Shown: piece after piece, positions 1 through 6,106 of the stretch
How the letters are laid out: each line of letters opens with the position of its first letter
How positions within the stretch are numbered: position 1 is the first letter of the stretch
From: an uncultured Lactobacillus sp.
GTDB lineage: Bacteria > Bacillota > Bacilli > Lactobacillales > Lactobacillaceae
Length of the DNA: 6,106 bases
Direction of reading: 5' to 3'
NCBI GenBank assembly: GCA_947252915.1
Contig: CAMXWI010000059.1
Span: forward strand, 1 to 6,106
Made by a program: the position numbers and the translations under genes
The notes under the pieces: model-generated
The model's input: only the letters and a program-made list of their open reading frames with translations
The model's database searches: none
Told to the model about the DNA's origin: nothing

Positions 1-1832
1 TTGAAAAACTCAGTGCTGCTGACTTTGAAATCGTGTTGGCAACTTCAACCGCCGCCATGCCAGCGTGGATGTTTAAAAAATACCCCGATGTGGCGCGGGT
101 GGACTATCAAGGGCGCCAGCATGTTTTTGGCCAACGGCATAACTTTTGTCCCAGTTCTCCGAATTATCAACGGCTCGCACAAAAGCTCGTTGCTAAACTA
201 GCGGAGCGATATGGTGATAATCCCCACATTGTCGCTTGGCATATTAATAACGAGTACGGTGGTAATTGTTACTGTGAGAATTGCCAAAAGGCGTTTCAAA
301 AGTGGCTGCAGCAAAAGTATCAAACCCTTGATCGCTTGAATCAAGCGTGGAACAATAACGTCTGGAGTCACACCATTTATCAGTGGGATGAAATTGTGGT
401 ACCAAACGAACTGGGCGATGCATGGGGCCCAGAAGGCAGCCATACCATTGTTGCTGGTTTGTCATTGGATTATCTGCGGTTCCAATCTGCTGCACTCCAA
501 GACCTTTACCGGATGGAAAAGCGCACGATTGAAAAGTATGATGATCACACACCGATAATGACGAACTTTCATAGTACGCCAAATAAGATGATTGATTACC
601 AAGCCTGGGCAGGGGATCAAGACATCATTGCGTACGATTCCTACCCAGCCTATGATCAACCAGCCTATCAAGCTGCATTTCTGTCCGATTTGATGCGGAG
701 TTTAAAGCATCAGCCATTTATGCTGATGGAATCCACGCCTTCCCAGGTCAATTGGCAACCGTATAGTCCGCTGAAACGTCCTGGACAAGTTCGGGCAACT
801 GAATTTCAAGCGGTCGCTCATGGTGCAGATACGGTTCAATATTTTCAGCTTAAGCAGGCAATTGGTGGTTCGGAAAAGTTTCATGGTGCAGTCATTAGCC
901 ATTCGCAAAGGACGGATACCCGTGCGTTCCAAGAAGTGGCCCAAATTGGTCATGATTTAAAACGGCTGAGTTCAAAGATATTAGGGTCCCAAACGCCTGC
1001 GAAGATCGGCATTATCTTTGATTGGAATAATTTCTGGTCATATGAATACGTGGCGGGAATTTCTCAAGATCTAGACTATGTTGGCTCTGTACTGGATTAT
1101 TATCGGCAGTTCTATGAACGCCATATTCCGACGGATGTGATTAGTGTAGATGACGATTTTAGTCAGTATGACTTAATTGTGGCACCCGTTCTCTACATGG
1201 TTAAGAAGGGGCTTGCCGGAAAAATTAATGACTATGTTGCTACTGGTGGTCACTTCCTGACGACTTACATGTCAGGGATGGTGAACGAGAGTGATAATGT
1301 CTACACTGGTGGTTATCCTGGTCCGTTAAGCAAAGTGCTTGGCATTTGGGTTGAAGAGACCGATGCAATGACTCCTGGAAAGACAACCCAGGTTGTTTAT
1401 GAAAAAGATGGCCTTGCTGCGGATGGGCATTATTTGTGTGACCTCATTCATCTAACCAGTGACCATGCCCGTGCGGTTGCTAAGTATGGGACAGAATTCT
1501 ATGCTGGAGTTCCAGCGATTACGGAAAATCAGTATGGTCAGGGGACGGCCTGGTATGTCGGCAGTCGGATTGACCATGCTGGATTGAGTCACTTAATGGA
1601 TGAGGTTCTCCAAGTGGCAGGTGTGTCAGGATTAATTGCGACTCCAACTGATTTGGAAATCACTAAACGAGTGAAGGATGGTCATGAAATTTACTTTGTT
1701 TTGAACATGCGGAACGAAGAACGCCAATTACCCGCAGAGTTAGTGGATGGCTGGACGGACCTATTAACAGGTGAACAACCACAACCAAAGATGATGGGTT
1801 GGGATTTGCGAGTTCTTACAAAAAGTAATTGA
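1..1832 (+). CDS. GH42 beta-galactosidase, 5'-truncated by the contig edge
   Basis: This enzyme hydrolyses terminal beta-D-galactosides; in lactobacilli GH42 enzymes are cytoplasmic and often act on galacto-oligosaccharides rather than only lactose. The frame is open from base 3 with no plausible start, and the first codons (EKLSAADFEIVLATSTAAMPAW) already read as family sequence, so GTG at 33 is internal. About 609 residues are visible, against roughly 670-690 for the family, so some 60-80 N-terminal residues are missing. The TIM-barrel half carries the acid/base Glu in HINNEYGG (codon 252-254) and the nucleophile Glu in LMESTPSQVNW (codon 729-731). Cysteines at codons 147, 267, 273 and 282 (NFCP and CYCENC) match the structural zinc site known in this family. 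The Rossmann-like trimerisation domain (about PAKIGIIFDW onward) and a small beta C-terminal domain follow. The stop is TGA at 1830-1832. The gene is convergent with the antiporter. Family assignment is secure; the exact substrate is not. Confidence 0.95.
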   Translation, partial: EKLSAADFEIVLATSTAAMPAWMFKKYPDVARVDYQGRQHVFGQRHNFCPSSPNYQRLAQKLVAKLAERYGDNPHIVAWHINNEYGGNCYCENCQKAFQKWLQQKYQTLDRLNQAWNNNVWSHTIYQWDEIVVPNELGDAWGPEGSHTIVAGLSLDYLRFQSAALQDLYRMEKRTIEKYDDHTPIMTNFHSTPNKMIDYQAWAGDQDIIAYDSYPAYDQPAYQAAFLSDLMRSLKHQPFMLMESTPSQVNWQPYSPLKRPGQVRATEFQAVAHGADTVQYFQLKQAIGGSEKFHGAVISHSQRTDTRAFQEVAQIGHDLKRLSSKILGSQTPAKIGIIFDWNNFWSYEYVAGISQDLDYVGSVLDYYRQFYERHIPTDVISVDDDFSQYDLIVAPVLYMVKKGLAGKINDYVATGGHFLTTYMSGMVNESDNVYTGGYPGPLSKVLGIWVEETDAMTPGKTTQVVYEKDGLAADGHYLCDLIHLTSDHARAVAKYGTEFYAGVPAITENQYGQGTAWYVGSRIDHAGLSHLMDEVLQVAGVSGLIATPTDLEITKRVKDGHEIYFVLNMRNEERQLPAELVDGWTDLLTGEQPQPKMMGWDLRVLTKSN

Positions 1833-2770
1833 TCAAGAAGAAGCAGGTAAACTAATTGGTCCGTTGAGACTTGTTCATTGAGTGCATTTGCTAAGTCAAA
1901 CGAAATTTTATGCGCAGCAGCTTGTTGTTGGATATAGCTATGTTCTGCTTGAAAGGCATTGATAAAGTAGCTGGTCATGAGATCAGCGTTAATCTTATTT
2001 TTGCGTGAGAAGATTCGGTAACGGTTTAGATAGGTTCGCCGGACCGCAGCGATTTCATAAGCATTTTTCGGCGTTTGAGCATCATTCAAAAATTTATTAA
2101 CGCGTCGGATCACGATTCGTAAAACGGGGCCAATTTCATCATTAACTGCCTTAAAGTGATCTTGCCGCGCTTTTTTTAATTCCGGATTTTTATGATAAAG
2201 TTTGATTACTTTACGACGAGCGTGTATCCAGTGCAGACGGTGATACAACATGATAAAAGTATCCCAAAAACCGTGCTTTGATTTACTGAAGAGGTCACGA
2301 TCCATCAGCCGCGAGTACATTCGTTCCTGCTGTTCGGTGATGACGTCATTATCGGTCAATTCTTCAAGGGTATCTAATTCCACTTGGTGGCACTTTTGCA
2401 AGAGATGGTTATAGGTTTCGGTATTCAGACGTGCCCGCATGGTCATTTGACTGTCCAATTGGTCAATTACTAGTGATTTTTCACGATTTTGTTCACCGTT
2501 ATTGGTTAAATCATTAATAGCGTATTGCACAGTCTTTGTTAAAGCCTTATGAAATTCAGCTTTGGAATAACTTTCCTGTTTTTGCGGAAGGAGTTTTGGA
2601 AAGGCAAAGGTACCGACAAAAAGACTAATCAGGATTACAAAAGCGGCAATCAAAATCAAATCATTCCGCATGGCAATTCGGTCTTCGTTGACCAGCAGCG
2701 GAATGGAAAAGGCCATCGCCATGGTGATGGTACCGTGAACGCCACCGATTGCTAACAATAAGCTATCTAT
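1691..2770 (-). pseudogene. C-terminal part of frameshifted CPA1 Na+/H+ antiporter
   Basis: This is the downstream part of the antiporter whose N-terminal part ends at 2767, in a different frame. Reading from ATA at 2770-2768 gives IDSLLLAIGGVHGTITMAMA, the conserved last-helix region of NhaP-type antiporters. A second hydrophobic stretch (LILIAAFVILISLFVGTFAF) follows, then a charged cytoplasmic tail of about 250 residues typical of the long bacterial CPA1 proteins. A gene caller would start it at TTG 2758-2756 (355 aa), but there is no ribosome binding site and that codon is inside a helix, so it is not an independent gene. Genuine protein probably ends near 1833. The last 45 or so residues, from about LLFVRTRK, are antisense to GH42, rich in Ser, Arg and Cys, and look non-native. 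The tail likely binds regulators or senses pH, but no named regulatory domain is recognisable. Confidence 0.8.
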
Positions 2771-2775
2771 TTTTT
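2767..2775 (-). other. Frameshift site in the antiporter gene (A6 run followed by TAG)
   Basis: On the - strand the codons are GAT AAA AAA TAG. Adding one A (A7 instead of A6) gives GAT AAA AAA ATA GAT AGC, reading DKKIDSLLLAIGGVHG and joining both halves into one standard antiporter frame. A single-base loss from the homopolymer is therefore the simplest explanation, whether a real mutation or an assembly error. Ribosomal -1 slippage on AAA would also connect the frames, but the preceding base is T, so the site is not a canonical X XXY YYZ heptamer. Confidence 0.85.
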
Positions 2776-3804
2776 ATCTTGTTGTAAGGCTTTGGAATGC
2801 AGACGCACAAGGCCGATTTGCGACCAGAGGTATCGTAACAGAGTCATGACAAGGTAAAGAACCAGCGCAATACCGACAATTTTAATCGTTTGCAGCTGTT
2901 TCATATGACCAAGCACCATCGGTAAGCTAAGTCCTAAAAAGACGAAAACAAGGCCGTTTAAAGCATCAGCAATGATGTTCCAAATAGTAGTAGTGGCAAT
3001 CTGAACTTTGGTCGAAGTAAGGTGGAGACGGTCATACAAGATACTGTGCATGATCCCAGCAGCGACAACCGCTAAAATACCTGAGAGGTGGAGTTCTTCA
3101 GCTAACCAATAAACGACAATCGGGGTCATCACATTAATCGGAATGACAATTGGGGCGATGTCAACGTGATGTTGCATCAGAGCAGTTCGTACGTTAATTA
3201 GCAGGGATCCGGCGATCATTCCAAAGATAATCCCACCGAAGAAAACATACAGGAATGTCCAAATTCCTTGAGCAAGTGAAAATAAACCAGAAGCCAGGGC
3301 AGATGAAGCTAGACTAAACAGCACGATTCCAGATGCGTCATTAAAAAGCGATTCGTGTTCGAGGGTTAAACTGACGTTTTCTGGCATTTCGACATCAGTA
3401 GTCAACGACTTAACAGCGACGGCATCAGTTGGGGTAATAATGGCAGCGAGCATAAAGGCAACGGGTAAGGATAAGGAATGCGGGAGGAGAAAGTGTAATC
3501 CCAATCCGAGGATAATGACTGTAAAAAGCGCCAGATAAACCGCCATGGACATCGTTCTTGACAGTGCCCGCGCGAGCTGCCTGGAGGAAGTGTTCTGACC
3601 GTCGTTAAACATGAGCGGTGCGATAATCAAGAGCATGAAAATTTCTGGTTCGAGTTGAAAAGTCTTTAAGTCAGGAATAATTGCTAAAACCACTCCAGCA
3701 ATAATTTGATAAATTGCTAAAGGGAGGACAGGCCAAATTAAGTGGATAATGTTGGCCGTAACGACGGCAACTAATAAGAGAACAATTCCGAGAACGGTCG
3801 ACAT
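2767..3804 (-). CDS. CPA1 (NhaP-type) Na+/H+ antiporter, N-terminal part, cut by a frameshift
   Basis: This cytoplasmic-membrane antiporter exchanges Na+ (or K+) for H+ in pH and salt homeostasis. The start is ATG 3804-3802, with AGAAAGGA 8 nt upstream; the frame stays open to 3876, but the added residues precede the RBS. The 345 residues hold about ten or eleven hydrophobic segments. TPTDAVAV (residues 124-131) and ESLFNDA (151-157) form the CPA1 ion-binding core; Asn155-Asp156 is the ND pair associated with electroneutral exchange, and Asp127 is also conserved. Residues 285-295 (LVFVFLGLSLP) are also typical. The frame ends at TAG 2769-2767 straight after an A6 run, before the last helices, while the rest of the family sequence resumes in the -1 frame. 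As sequenced, the product would lack its last helices and tail and is probably inactive. The gene has its own promoter and is separated from the upstream DUF4870 gene by a terminator. Family identity is firm; ion preference is unknown. Confidence 0.88.
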   Translation of the reverse strand: MSTVLGIVLLLVAVVTANIIHLIWPVLPLAIYQIIAGVVLAIIPDLKTFQLEPEIFMLLIIAPLMFNDGQNTSSRQLARALSRTMSMAVYLALFTVIILGLGLHFLLPHSLSLPVAFMLAAIITPTDAVAVKSLTTDVEMPENVSLTLEHESLFNDASGIVLFSLASSALASGLFSLAQGIWTFLYVFFGGIIFGMIAGSLLINVRTALMQHHVDIAPIVIPINVMTPIVVYWLAEELHLSGILAVVAAGIMHSILYDRLHLTSTKVQIATTTIWNIIADALNGLVFVFLGLSLPMVLGHMKQLQTIKIVGIALVLYLVMTLLRYLWSQIGLVRLHSKALQQDKK

Positions 3805-3812
3805 AATATGAA

Positions 3813-3820
3813 TCCTTTCT
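3813..3820 (-). promoter_or_regulatory. Ribosome binding site of the antiporter gene
   Basis: The - strand reads AGAAAGGA, ending 8 nt before ATG 3804-3802. It fixes the start at MSTVLGIV rather than the longer open frame reaching 3876, whose extra codons lie upstream of the RBS and across the promoter. Confidence 0.8.
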
Positions 3821-3838
3821 TGAATGTAATTTAGTTCT

Positions 3839-3865
3839 ATTATAACGAAAAATGTAAAAAAACAA
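3839..3865 (-). promoter_or_regulatory. Probable sigma-A promoter for the antiporter gene
   Basis: A perfect -10 TATAAT lies at 3844-3839. The best -35 by eye is TTGTTT at 3865-3860, with a short 15-nt spacer filled with T-rich sequence. The predicted transcript would start near 3832 and have a leader of about 28 nt containing the RBS. The -35 overlaps the distal arm and U-tract of the preceding gene's terminator, so terminator and promoter are packed together. The -10 is convincing; the -35 is weak. Confidence 0.55.
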
Positions 3866-3899
3866 GCGATTAGCAACTGGAAATTACTAATCGCTTGTT
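3856..3899 (-). terminator. Intrinsic terminator after the DUF4870 gene
   Basis: A perfect 13-bp inverted repeat (AACAAGCGATTAG at 3861-3873 and its complement at 3887-3899) encloses a 13-nt loop. On the - strand it is followed by a run of seven T (3862-3856, the first two within the stem). It begins 7 nt after the TAA stop of the DUF4870 gene. On the + strand it lacks a T-run after the stem, so it should work only in the - direction. It marks the end of the upstream - strand transcription unit. Confidence 0.9.
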
Positions 3900-3906
3900 C
3901 AATTAA

Positions 3907-4251
3907 TTATTGCCGCTTAATTAAAACACTAATTCCCATCGCTAGGTTATAGATGTAGAGAATTAAAGAAATTAAAAGAGCTAAAACTGTTAGAATACCG
4001 AAGAGCCAACCACCCGAACTACGAACCTGATCTATTCCGGCCGCACCGAGAATAAAGAAAGTTAGTAAGGCGACAATTACGTAAAGGGCGGGGAAAACCT
4101 GCGTCCAGAAAGCGGACCGAGCATGTCTGGCCACGTATGGGTCCTGACGATCAACGATCCAAATGATTAATGGAAACAAAACGGGAAGAAATAGGATACT
4201 GAGATAAGCTAAACAGCTGAGAATCCGACTGGTTATTGATTGATTATTCAT
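3907..4251 (-). CDS. DUF4870-type small membrane protein
   Basis: This 114-residue integral membrane protein has no known biochemical function. Three hydrophobic stretches are visible: about residues 11-33 (LSCLAYLSILFLPVLFPLII), 50-71 and 82-110. Between the first two lies a short polar segment, DRQDPYVARHARSAFWTQ, whose HAR-SAF core resembles the conserved HAK-x-A-x-NFQ loop of DUF4870 proteins; the family call rests on that loop, the size and the topology. The start is ATG 4251-4249, supported by AAAGGAG 6 nt upstream; an in-frame extension to 4317 lies upstream of this RBS and overlaps the EcfT gene. It follows the EcfT stop by 34 nt and is followed directly by a strong terminator, so it is either the last gene of the ECF operon or a single gene driven by a weak promoter in that gap. 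No role in ECF transport is implied by family knowledge. Confidence 0.8.
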   Translation of the reverse strand: MNNQSITSRILSCLAYLSILFLPVLFPLIIWIVDRQDPYVARHARSAFWTQVFPALYVIVALLTFFILGAAGIDQVRSSGGWLFGILTVLALLISLILYIYNLAMGISVLIKRQ

Positions 4252-4257
4252 AATGAA

Positions 4258-4264
4258 CTCCTTT
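4258..4264 (-). promoter_or_regulatory. Ribosome binding site of the DUF4870 gene
   Basis: The - strand reads AAAGGAG, 6 nt before ATG 4251-4249. It decides the start at MNNQSITS and excludes the longer in-frame reading that would begin inside the EcfT gene. Confidence 0.85.
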
Positions 4265-4270
4265 TCTTTT

Positions 4271-4279
4271 AGTATACCA
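4271..4279 (-). promoter_or_regulatory. Possible extended -10 promoter before the DUF4870 gene
   Basis: The - strand reads TGG TATACT, an extended -10 (TGn plus a near-consensus hexamer) in the 34-nt gap after EcfT. No good -35 is seen 16-18 nt upstream. A start about 7 nt downstream would fall at the edge of the RBS, leaving a leader of only about 13 nt, which argues for caution. Read-through from the ECF genes is the alternative source of transcription. Confidence 0.3.
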
Positions 4280-4285
4280 GAAAAG

Positions 4286-4939
4286 TTATGGGAGCATGAG
4301 TAATGTGACTTGAACAATTGCCAAACTAACGATGAAGGTTATCCAATCTCGCGTTCCAACCCGGATGATTTGAACATGGGTCCGTGATTGTCCCTCGACG
4401 AAGCCCTGTGATTCCATCGCTTGGGCGAGGACGTCCGACCAACTTAGGGCCGAAAGAATCGCTTTGAAGTAGAGCTGCGGTGACCAGAAGTAGAGAGTGA
4501 TTCCGCGCATTTGGGCTGCAATGCGAATGGTTTGGATTGCTTGAATTGTACGCGGAACGGTATTGATGGCGGCTAATGTTCCGTAGGCATATTTGGCAGG
4601 GAGGTGGGCATTTTGTTCTAGTGAGCGGGCGAGCTCAAGTGGAGACGTAGAAATAGTAATAAGAGCTCCCAAAAAGCAGTAGGCGTAAATTCGACTAACC
4701 ATTACCCAAGCAAAGAACCAACTATGGCCAGGACTAAACCAGCGAATGGTTACTGCAATAGTTAAAGCAGGAAGCAAGGGAATAAGAAGTAATTTAATCA
4801 ATGTCCGCAGTGAACAATGATGCAAAATTAGAAGGATTAGTGCAAAGAAAATTAATAGGAGGTTGGTGGCGATTTTACTGGTAAAAGATATTTCCAGGGA
4901 AATAATGATAATCAGTAGTAATTTTAGACTAGGATTCAT
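4286..4939 (-). CDS. ECF transporter transmembrane component (EcfT, YkoC-like)
   Basis: This is the membrane scaffold of an energy-coupling-factor importer, joining the ATPases to a substrate-binding S protein. The 217 residues begin with hydrophobic helices (about 6-18, 24-40, 47-65, 72-96), then a cytoplasmic coupling region, then a last helix (about 198-216). The coupling region holds ELARSL (A104-R105-S106) and AAQMRG (R145-G146), the two A-R-x style motifs that dock on the ATPases, plus AMESQGF (174-180), where most relatives have AMESRGF or AMEARGF; the Arg is Gln here. The ATG at 4939-4937 has a very strong RBS, and the gene overlaps the end of the double ATPase gene by 11 bp, so translation is probably coupled. 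A T protein next to a fused ATPase is the YkoD-YkoC layout, pointing to a dedicated system, often for thiamine precursors. The substrate is an inference. Confidence 0.88.
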   Translation of the reverse strand: MNPSLKLLLIIIISLEISFTSKIATNLLLIFFALILLILHHCSLRTLIKLLLIPLLPALTIAVTIRWFSPGHSWFFAWVMVSRIYAYCFLGALITISTSPLELARSLEQNAHLPAKYAYGTLAAINTVPRTIQAIQTIRIAAQMRGITLYFWSPQLYFKAILSALSWSDVLAQAMESQGFVEGQSRTHVQIIRVGTRDWITFIVSLAIVQVTLLMLP

Positions 4940-6059
4940 GACTTGTCCTCCCTTGATATGACAATTGTCGGCAACTTAGATGGAGATGATAATTAATGAA
5001 TGAATCGAGCCCCGTTAATTGATGACTAATAATCAGAATGGTTTGGGGTAAAACCTGTTGGCAGTTATGAATTAGGTCAATCACATTAGCAATGGATTGC
5101 TGATCCAGGCCACTGAATGGTTCATCAAGGAGCAGCAGTGGCTGGCCCATCATGAGCATCACCAGTAATTGAAGTTTCTTTTTTTGACCACCAGAAAGAG
5201 AATACACCACCTGATTGGTGAGATGTTGTAAACCTAACTTGTCAATGGCGTCTGCTAAACGGGAACGGTTAAAGTATGGATGGTGCCCATGCCTGAGACT
5301 AAGTTCTAGTTCTTCTTGGACAGTTACCTTGAGAAATTGATCATTGGCATTTTGAAAGACGAGACCCAGTGTTTGACCAAGCTGCGGTGGAGAATATTTT
5401 TTTAAAGGACGATCGAAAAGCTTAATAGTTCCATCAAATGGAATGATTTTAGTTAATGCCTTGAAAAAGGATGATTTGCCACTACCAGATTCACCGGTTA
5501 AAAGAGTCACCTTATTTTTAAAGATGGTGAGTTCCGGTTGCTGAATAAGTAATTGATTCTGTCGCCGTAAGGTGAAGTTATGTAATGAAACCGCGGCCGG
5601 ATTGGTTGATTGAGGTGGGGTTGCTGAAAAGTTATTAGGCTGATTAAATCGATCCAACAATGTTTGAGTAGCAGCTGATGATAATGGTTGAAGATGGTTA
5701 TTGAAATCAATGATTAGCGGATGAAGTGAATCATATGCGGCCAAATCGTGGTCGGCGATAATGATCGTTTTACCGGTTTGAAGGAGTTTCCGTAGTTGTT
5801 GAATGATCAAAGTTCGGTTATGAAAATCCAAACTCGCGAAGGGCTCATCCAAGAGGATGATTTGTGGATTCATTGCAATGATTACGGCTAAGCTCGCGCG
5901 TTGCTGTTCACCACCGGAGAGAGTTGTGAAGTGGCGGTCAGCAAGGTGTAAAATACCAACTTCTTCTAAAGCTTGTTGGGTTAGTTGGGGAATGCGCTGA
6001 GCGGATACTTGCCGATTTTCTAGTGCAAATTCGATTTCATGACGTGGTGTGTCTAAAGC
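4929..6059 (-). CDS. Tandem-domain ECF/cobalt-type ABC ATPase (YkoD-like), 5'-truncated
   Basis: This cytoplasmic protein carries two ABC ATPase domains in one chain and powers the ECF importer with the overlapping EcfT. The visible 376 residues start at ALDTPRHE (Ala = residue 1). Domain 1 has lost its Walker A and Q-loop to the contig edge; it shows LSGGEQQR (47-54), Walker B IILLDEP (Glu72) and switch His104. A linker of about 30 residues (near 125-155) follows. Domain 2 is complete: Walker A GESGSGKSS (189-197), Q-loop Gln236, LSGGQ (288-292), Walker B LLLLDEP (Glu313) and switch His346. Both visible catalytic sets look intact. Perhaps 80-110 N-terminal residues are missing. A caller extending to 6074 would add a false MYKRQ start, which is translated Nextera adapter. 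The stop is TAG 4931-4929. The fused ATPase followed by T matches YkoD-YkoC of thiamine-precursor systems; the S component should lie upstream, off the window. Confidence 0.92.
   Translation of the reverse strand, partial: ALDTPRHEIEFALENRQVSAQRIPQLTQQALEEVGILHLADRHFTTLSGGEQQRASLAVIIAMNPQIILLDEPFASLDFHNRTLIIQQLRKLLQTGKTIIIADHDLAAYDSLHPLIIDFNNHLQPLSSAATQTLLDRFNQPNNFSATPPQSTNPAAVSLHNFTLRRQNQLLIQQPELTIFKNKVTLLTGESGSGKSSFFKALTKIIPFDGTIKLFDRPLKKYSPPQLGQTLGLVFQNANDQFLKVTVQEELELSLRHGHHPYFNRSRLADAIDKLGLQHLTNQVVYSLSGGQKKKLQLLVMLMMGQPLLLLDEPFSGLDQQSIANVIDLIHNCQQVLPQTILIISHQLTGLDSFINYHLHLSCRQLSYQGRTSHES
4946..4954 (-). promoter_or_regulatory. Ribosome binding site of the EcfT gene, inside the ATPase gene
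   Basis: The - strand reads AAGGGAGGA, 6 nt before ATG 4939-4937. It lies within the last codons of the double ATPase gene (encoding YQGRT), which fits translational coupling between the two subunits. Confidence 0.85.
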
Positions 6060-6106
6060 CTGTCTCTTATACACATCTGACGCTGCCGACGATTGCTCTA
6101 TTGTGT
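6060..6106. other. Illumina Nextera adapter left on the contig end (not genomic)
   Basis: From 6060 the sequence is the Tn5 mosaic end CTGTCTCTTATACACATCT (6060-6078), followed by GACGCTGCCGACGA (6079-6092), together the reverse complement of the Nextera i5-side read adapter. Bases 6093-6102 fit a 10-nt i5 index, and GTGT at 6103-6106 fits the start of the P5 flank. Genomic sequence therefore ends at 6059. Translating the mosaic end on the - strand gives MYKRQ, a familiar adapter artefact in protein databases. Confidence 0.98.

Noticed and set aside
198..953. Small open frames on the - strand within the GH42 gene
   Set aside because: They are low-complexity or atypical translations antisense to a clearly conserved enzyme, without RBS support.
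33..1832. GH42 gene as a complete protein starting at GTG 33
   Set aside because: The codons from base 3 to 32 already match the family, no RBS precedes 33, and the protein would lack the N-terminal part of the TIM barrel. The gene is cut by the contig edge.
1691..2758. Separate 355-residue protein starting at TTG 2758
   Set aside because: The start is inside a conserved antiporter helix, without an RBS, and the reading is the frameshifted continuation of the preceding antiporter part.
3805..3876. Longer N-terminus for the antiporter from 3876
   Set aside because: It would span the -10 promoter, the U-tract and the RBS; ATG 3804 has the right RBS spacing and starts at the first helix.
3861..3899. 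Perfect 13-bp inverted repeat as a mobile-element end or operator
   Set aside because: The T-run directly after it on the - strand and its place 7 nt after a stop codon make it an intrinsic terminator; no second copy is seen in the window.
4252..4317. Longer N-terminus for the DUF4870 protein
   Set aside because: The extra residues are encoded upstream of a good RBS and overlap the EcfT coding end; they do not look like membrane protein sequence.
1..6106. CRISPR array, tRNA, rRNA, insertion sequence or riboswitch
   Set aside because: No regularly spaced repeats, no RNA-gene signatures and no transposase-like protein were seen; every stretch over 300 bases is occupied by a gene.

Overview
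The window looks like a draft short-read contig from a Lactobacillaceae species; Limosilactobacillus or a close genus is my guess. The evidence is moderate GC, strong AGGAG-type ribosome binding sites, a lactic-acid-bacterial GH42 beta-galactosidase, a CPA1 Na+/H+ antiporter with a long cytoplasmic tail, and an ECF transporter with a tandem-ATPase protein. The genus is inferred from gene content and protein style, not from a marker gene. Both ends cut through genes, and the last 47 bases (6060-6106) are Illumina/Nextera adapter, not genome.

Layout: on the + strand, 1-1832 holds a 5'-truncated GH42 beta-galactosidase. Everything else is on the - strand and is transcribed towards it. Reading that strand from the right edge, there is first a 5'-truncated double ABC ATPase (4929-6059). 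It overlaps by 11 bp an EcfT-type membrane protein (4286-4939). Then come a 114-residue DUF4870-type membrane protein (3907-4251), a clear intrinsic terminator (3856-3899), and a promoter and RBS leading into a CPA1 Na+/H+ antiporter (about 1833-3804). The antiporter is split by a frameshift at an A6 run (T6 on the + strand, 2770-2775). Its C-terminal reading frame runs past the expected end and antisense into the GH42 gene.

How the genes work together: the double ATPase and the EcfT protein are the energising module of a dedicated ECF vitamin or precursor importer. The fused-ATPase plus T arrangement resembles YkoD-YkoC, whose usual partner YkoE is linked to thiamine-precursor (HMP) uptake. 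The substrate-binding S component would lie beyond the right edge, so the substrate is not proven here. DUF4870 may be co-transcribed with this module and ends at the terminator. The antiporter has its own promoter. The GH42 enzyme belongs to a separate galactoside-utilisation unit extending off the left edge.

I found no undescribed biological system. The points most worth a second look are the antiporter frameshift, its antisense run-on over a TGATCA palindrome, and the adapter-derived false N-terminus (MYKRQ) that a gene caller would give the ATPase.
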